From the NCBI GenBank assembly GCA_016290175.1, contig JAEETD010000026.1:1-33399 (forward strand): a DNA stretch of 33,399 nt, read 5' to 3'. Numbering within the stretch: the stretch's first letter is position 1; every line of letters begins with the position of its first letter. The position numbers were made by a program, and so were the translations under genes. Below, piece by piece: positions 31,485-33,399 of the stretch. The DNA is from Prevotella sp. (GTDB lineage: Bacteria; Bacteroidota; Bacteroidia; Bacteroidales; Bacteroidaceae). The notes beneath the pieces were generated by a model that saw nothing but the letters and a program-made list of their open reading frames with translations, made no database searches and was not told the origin of the DNA.

Positions 31485-33164
31485 CTATGATAATCCCTCG
31501 ATTTCGCCGTTGACGATGGTGATGCGCTCGGCCTGCGGACTCTTAGGCAAGCCTGGCATACGGAGCATATCGCCGGCAATAGCGACGATCATCTCACTGC
31601 CGCAGTTGAGAATGACATCGCGGATGCGGATGGTAAAGCCCTCGGGCGAGCCGTAGAGCGTAGAGTCAGCAGAGAAGGAGAACTGCGTCTTGGCAATACA
31701 GACGGGATAGTGAGCGATAGCACCATCGTCGTCGGTAAATGTGGCTCGCAGGGATTCAAGTTTCTTTTTTACCGTCTTGCCGTACTCCACCGACGATGCG
31801 CCATAAATACGCTTGCACACCTTCTCAATCTTGTCCTCCAGACAATCGGCCTCCTTATAGGTGAAGCGGATGGGAAGGGGGTGTTGCTTGTCGATAGTAT
31901 CTACCACCTTCTGTGCCAATTCCACAGCACCCTCACCACCTTTCAAAAAAGCCTCGTTGACGGCAAATCCCACACCTAAGTCCTCACAGTTCTTGCGTAC
32001 AATGTCAATCTCTTCATCGAGGTCGAAATCGAAACGGTTCAAGGTCACGACAACGGGCTGTCCAAAGCCCTGCATATTGTTGATATGACGATTCAGGTTC
32101 TTCAGGCCTTCCTTCAGTCCCTTGGCATTCGGCTCTTTAATATGGTCGAGTTCTACGCCTCCATGCATCTTCAGTCCTTGTGTCGTTGCCACAATCACTA
32201 CGAGCCGAGGCTGTAGCCCCGCCTTCCGGCACTTGATATTAAAGAACTTTTCTGCGCCGAGGTCAGCTCCGAAACCAGCCTCAGTGACCACATAGTCACA
32301 ATAGCTCATAGCCATCTTAGTAGCCACCACGCTACTACAACCATGGGCAATATTGGCGAAGGGTCCTCCATGAATAAAAGCAGGCGTGTGCTCCGTCGTT
32401 TGTACAAGATTAGGAGCGAGAGCATCACGCAACAAGACAGTGATAGCACCCGCCACGCCAAGGTCTTTTACACGAAAATGTTTACCTTCGGCAGTGATGC
32501 CCAATACGATATTCTCGATGCGACGCTGCAGGTCTTCTTCACTGGTTGCCAGGCAAAGGATAGCCATCAGTTCTGAAGCTGGCGTAATGTCGAAGCCCGT
32601 CTCAGAGACCACACCATCGCCCCTCAATCCCGTCACCACGTTACGCAGGGCCCGGTCGTTCACATCAAGCACACGCTTCCAGTATATCTCACGCAGCGAA
32701 AAGCCATCCTTACGATGCTGATAGATATAGTTATCGAGGAGGGCGCTGATGGTATTGTGGGCTGAGGTCACAGCATGGAAGTCGCCTGTGAAATGCAGGT
32801 TGATCTTCTCCATTGGCAGTACCTGGGCATAGCCACCGCCTGCTGCACCACCCTTGATGCCGAAACAAGGACCAAGCGAGGGTTCGCGCAAGGCTACCGC
32901 TGCCTTCTTCCCTATCTTGTTAAGACCCAGTGTCAGACCAATGCTGACGGTGGTCTTACCGATACCTGCTTTCGTAGGACTGATGGCCGTTACCAGAATC
33001 AAGCGGCTCTTCCTGACTTTCTCCTCATCGATGAGTGATACCGGCACCTTGGCCATATAACGTCCATACGGTTCTATTTCCTCAGGGGCAATGCCTAACT
33101 GTGCAGCGATGTCGCCAATAGGCTTCAGTTCGCATTCACGTGCAATCTGTATGTCTGTCTTCAT
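31485..33164 (-). CDS. fhs: formate-tetrahydrofolate ligase
   Basis: This 559-residue cytoplasmic enzyme makes 10-formyltetrahydrofolate from formate, tetrahydrofolate and ATP, feeding one-carbon metabolism. The nucleotide loop TKAGIGKTT is at residues 64-72. It is followed by the family blocks [49 protein letters not shown] and [20 protein letters not shown]. The length matches the usual 555-560. It is a single gene with its own promoter (33221-33252) and converges on the barrel-protein operon. It is a housekeeping gene unrelated to the glycosidase cluster. Confidence 0.97.
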   Translation of the reverse strand: MKTDIQIARECELKPIGDIAAQLGIAPEEIEPYGRYMAKVPVSLIDEEKVRKSRLILVTAISPTKAGIGKTTVSIGLTLGLNKIGKKAAVALREPSLGPCFGIKGGAAGGGYAQVLPMEKINLHFTGDFHAVTSAHNTISALLDNYIYQHRKDGFSLREIYWKRVLDVNDRALRNVVTGLRGDGVVSETGFDITPASELMAILCLATSEEDLQRRIENIVLGITAEGKHFRVKDLGVAGAITVLLRDALAPNLVQTTEHTPAFIHGGPFANIAHGCSSVVATKMAMSYCDYVVTEAGFGADLGAEKFFNIKCRKAGLQPRLVVIVATTQGLKMHGGVELDHIKEPNAKGLKEGLKNLNRHINNMQGFGQPVVVTLNRFDFDLDEEIDIVRKNCEDLGVGFAVNEAFLKGGEGAVELAQKVVDTIDKQHPLPIRFTYKEADCLEDKIEKVCKRIYGASSVEYGKTVKKKLESLRATFTDDDGAIAHYPVCIAKTQFSFSADSTLYGSPEGFTIRIRDVILNCGSEMIVAIAGDMLRMPGLPKSPQAERITIVNGEIEGLS

Positions 33165-33220
33165 AATGATACGATGGACTTATTGATAAGTTTCTTGTTT
33201 GCGCTCATTTACTTCCGCGG

Positions 33221-33252
33221 CAAAATTACGAAAAAAAAACTTTTCTCACAAA
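33221..33252 (-). promoter_or_regulatory. promoter of formate-tetrahydrofolate ligase gene
   Basis: On the minus strand TTTG (33249-33252), exactly 20 nt, then TAATTTTG (33221-33228) fit the Bacteroidota consensus. The -7 box is 56 bp upstream of the ATG. Confidence 0.8.
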
Positions 33253-33312
33253 TTTTTCTCTCCTTATCACAATTTTTATGTGGTTAACGGACGGCGTTTG
33301 CTGTATTTTTCG

Positions 33313-33320
33313 TATCTTTG
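33313..33320 (+). promoter_or_regulatory. -7 promoter box for right-edge gene
   Basis: TATCTTTG matches TAnnTTTG and is followed 27 bp later by an ATG. No TTTG is found at the standard 20-nt spacing; the nearest (33297-33300) is 12 nt away, so the -33 element is weak. Confidence 0.55.
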
Positions 33321-33347
33321 CAGCGATTTAGGTGTTTTTTCTAACAG

Positions 33348-33399
33348 ATGTACGATATGCATAAACCCACCTGCGATAAAATGTCATGGTATAAGAGAG
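33348..33399 (+). CDS. start of a gene cut by the window edge
   Basis: From ATG at 33348 the frame is open to the edge for 17 codons (MYDMHKPTCDKMSWYKR). An in-frame ATG at 33357 is an alternative start. The promoter box at 33313 supports a real gene, but the fragment is too short to name. Confidence 0.5.
   Translation, partial: MYDMHKPTCDKMSWYKR

Overview
The window looks like chromosomal DNA of a Bacteroidales bacterium, most likely Prevotella or a close relative. Several intergenic regions carry the Bacteroidota promoter pair TTTG-(20 nt)-TAnnTTTG. The proteins belong to families typical of this group: a DUF3874/VapE-type protein, large secreted glycosidases, SSS symporters paired with glycosidases, a DUF5024-like protein, and an outer-membrane beta-barrel protein encoded beside an ECF sigma factor. 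No rRNA, tRNA, CRISPR array or intact transposase is visible.

Layout. (1) 1-1770 is decayed mobile DNA. It holds a 5'-truncated VapE/DUF3874 fragment bracketed by 12-bp tandem repeats, two arrays of 22-bp-period palindromic repeats, a 129-bp nested inverted repeat, and small reading-frame remnants. (2) 1903-4985 holds a Nudix hydrolase and a GH3 lipoprotein, divergently transcribed from back-to-back promoters. (3) 4968-7372 (minus) is a two-gene unit of an SSS symporter and a DHDPS/N-acetylneuraminate-lyase family protein. (4) 7464-25971 (plus) is a tightly packed run of nine genes: GH2, GH106-like, SGNH acetylesterase, a DUF5703-GH78 fusion, a parallel beta-helix protein, GH31, an SSS symporter, a bile-acid/sodium-symporter family protein and a zinc-ribbon protein. 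(5) 26062-31172 (plus) is a signalling and envelope cassette: a membrane-anchored winged-helix regulator, a secreted unknown protein, an ECF sigma factor, a probable anti-sigma factor, a DUF5024-like protein and an outer-membrane barrel. (6) 31319-31466 holds further 21/22-bp repeats between converging genes, followed by formate-tetrahydrofolate ligase (minus). The start of another gene runs off the right edge.

How the parts may work together (inference). The GH2/GH106/SGNH/GH78/beta-helix set suggests removal of rhamnose, galactose-type sugars and acetyl groups from a pectic glycan such as rhamnogalacturonan. The GH31 enzyme has no signal peptide and probably acts in the cytoplasm, and the SSS symporters would import the released sugars. 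No SusC/SusD pair is present, so outer-membrane uptake must be encoded elsewhere. In region 5 the regulator has a ToxR-like layout. The next gene has three 11-bp direct repeats immediately upstream of its -33 element, which are a good candidate operator.

The most unusual content is repeat DNA. Heptamer arrays ending in a shared TGCTACCGC tail lie in frame inside GH3 (twice with the tail, once without) and, in divergent form, inside GH2. Other dispersed repeats form part of the N-termini of two or three proteins and the C-terminal region of a symporter. Three unrelated palindrome arrays share nearly the same 21-22 bp period.
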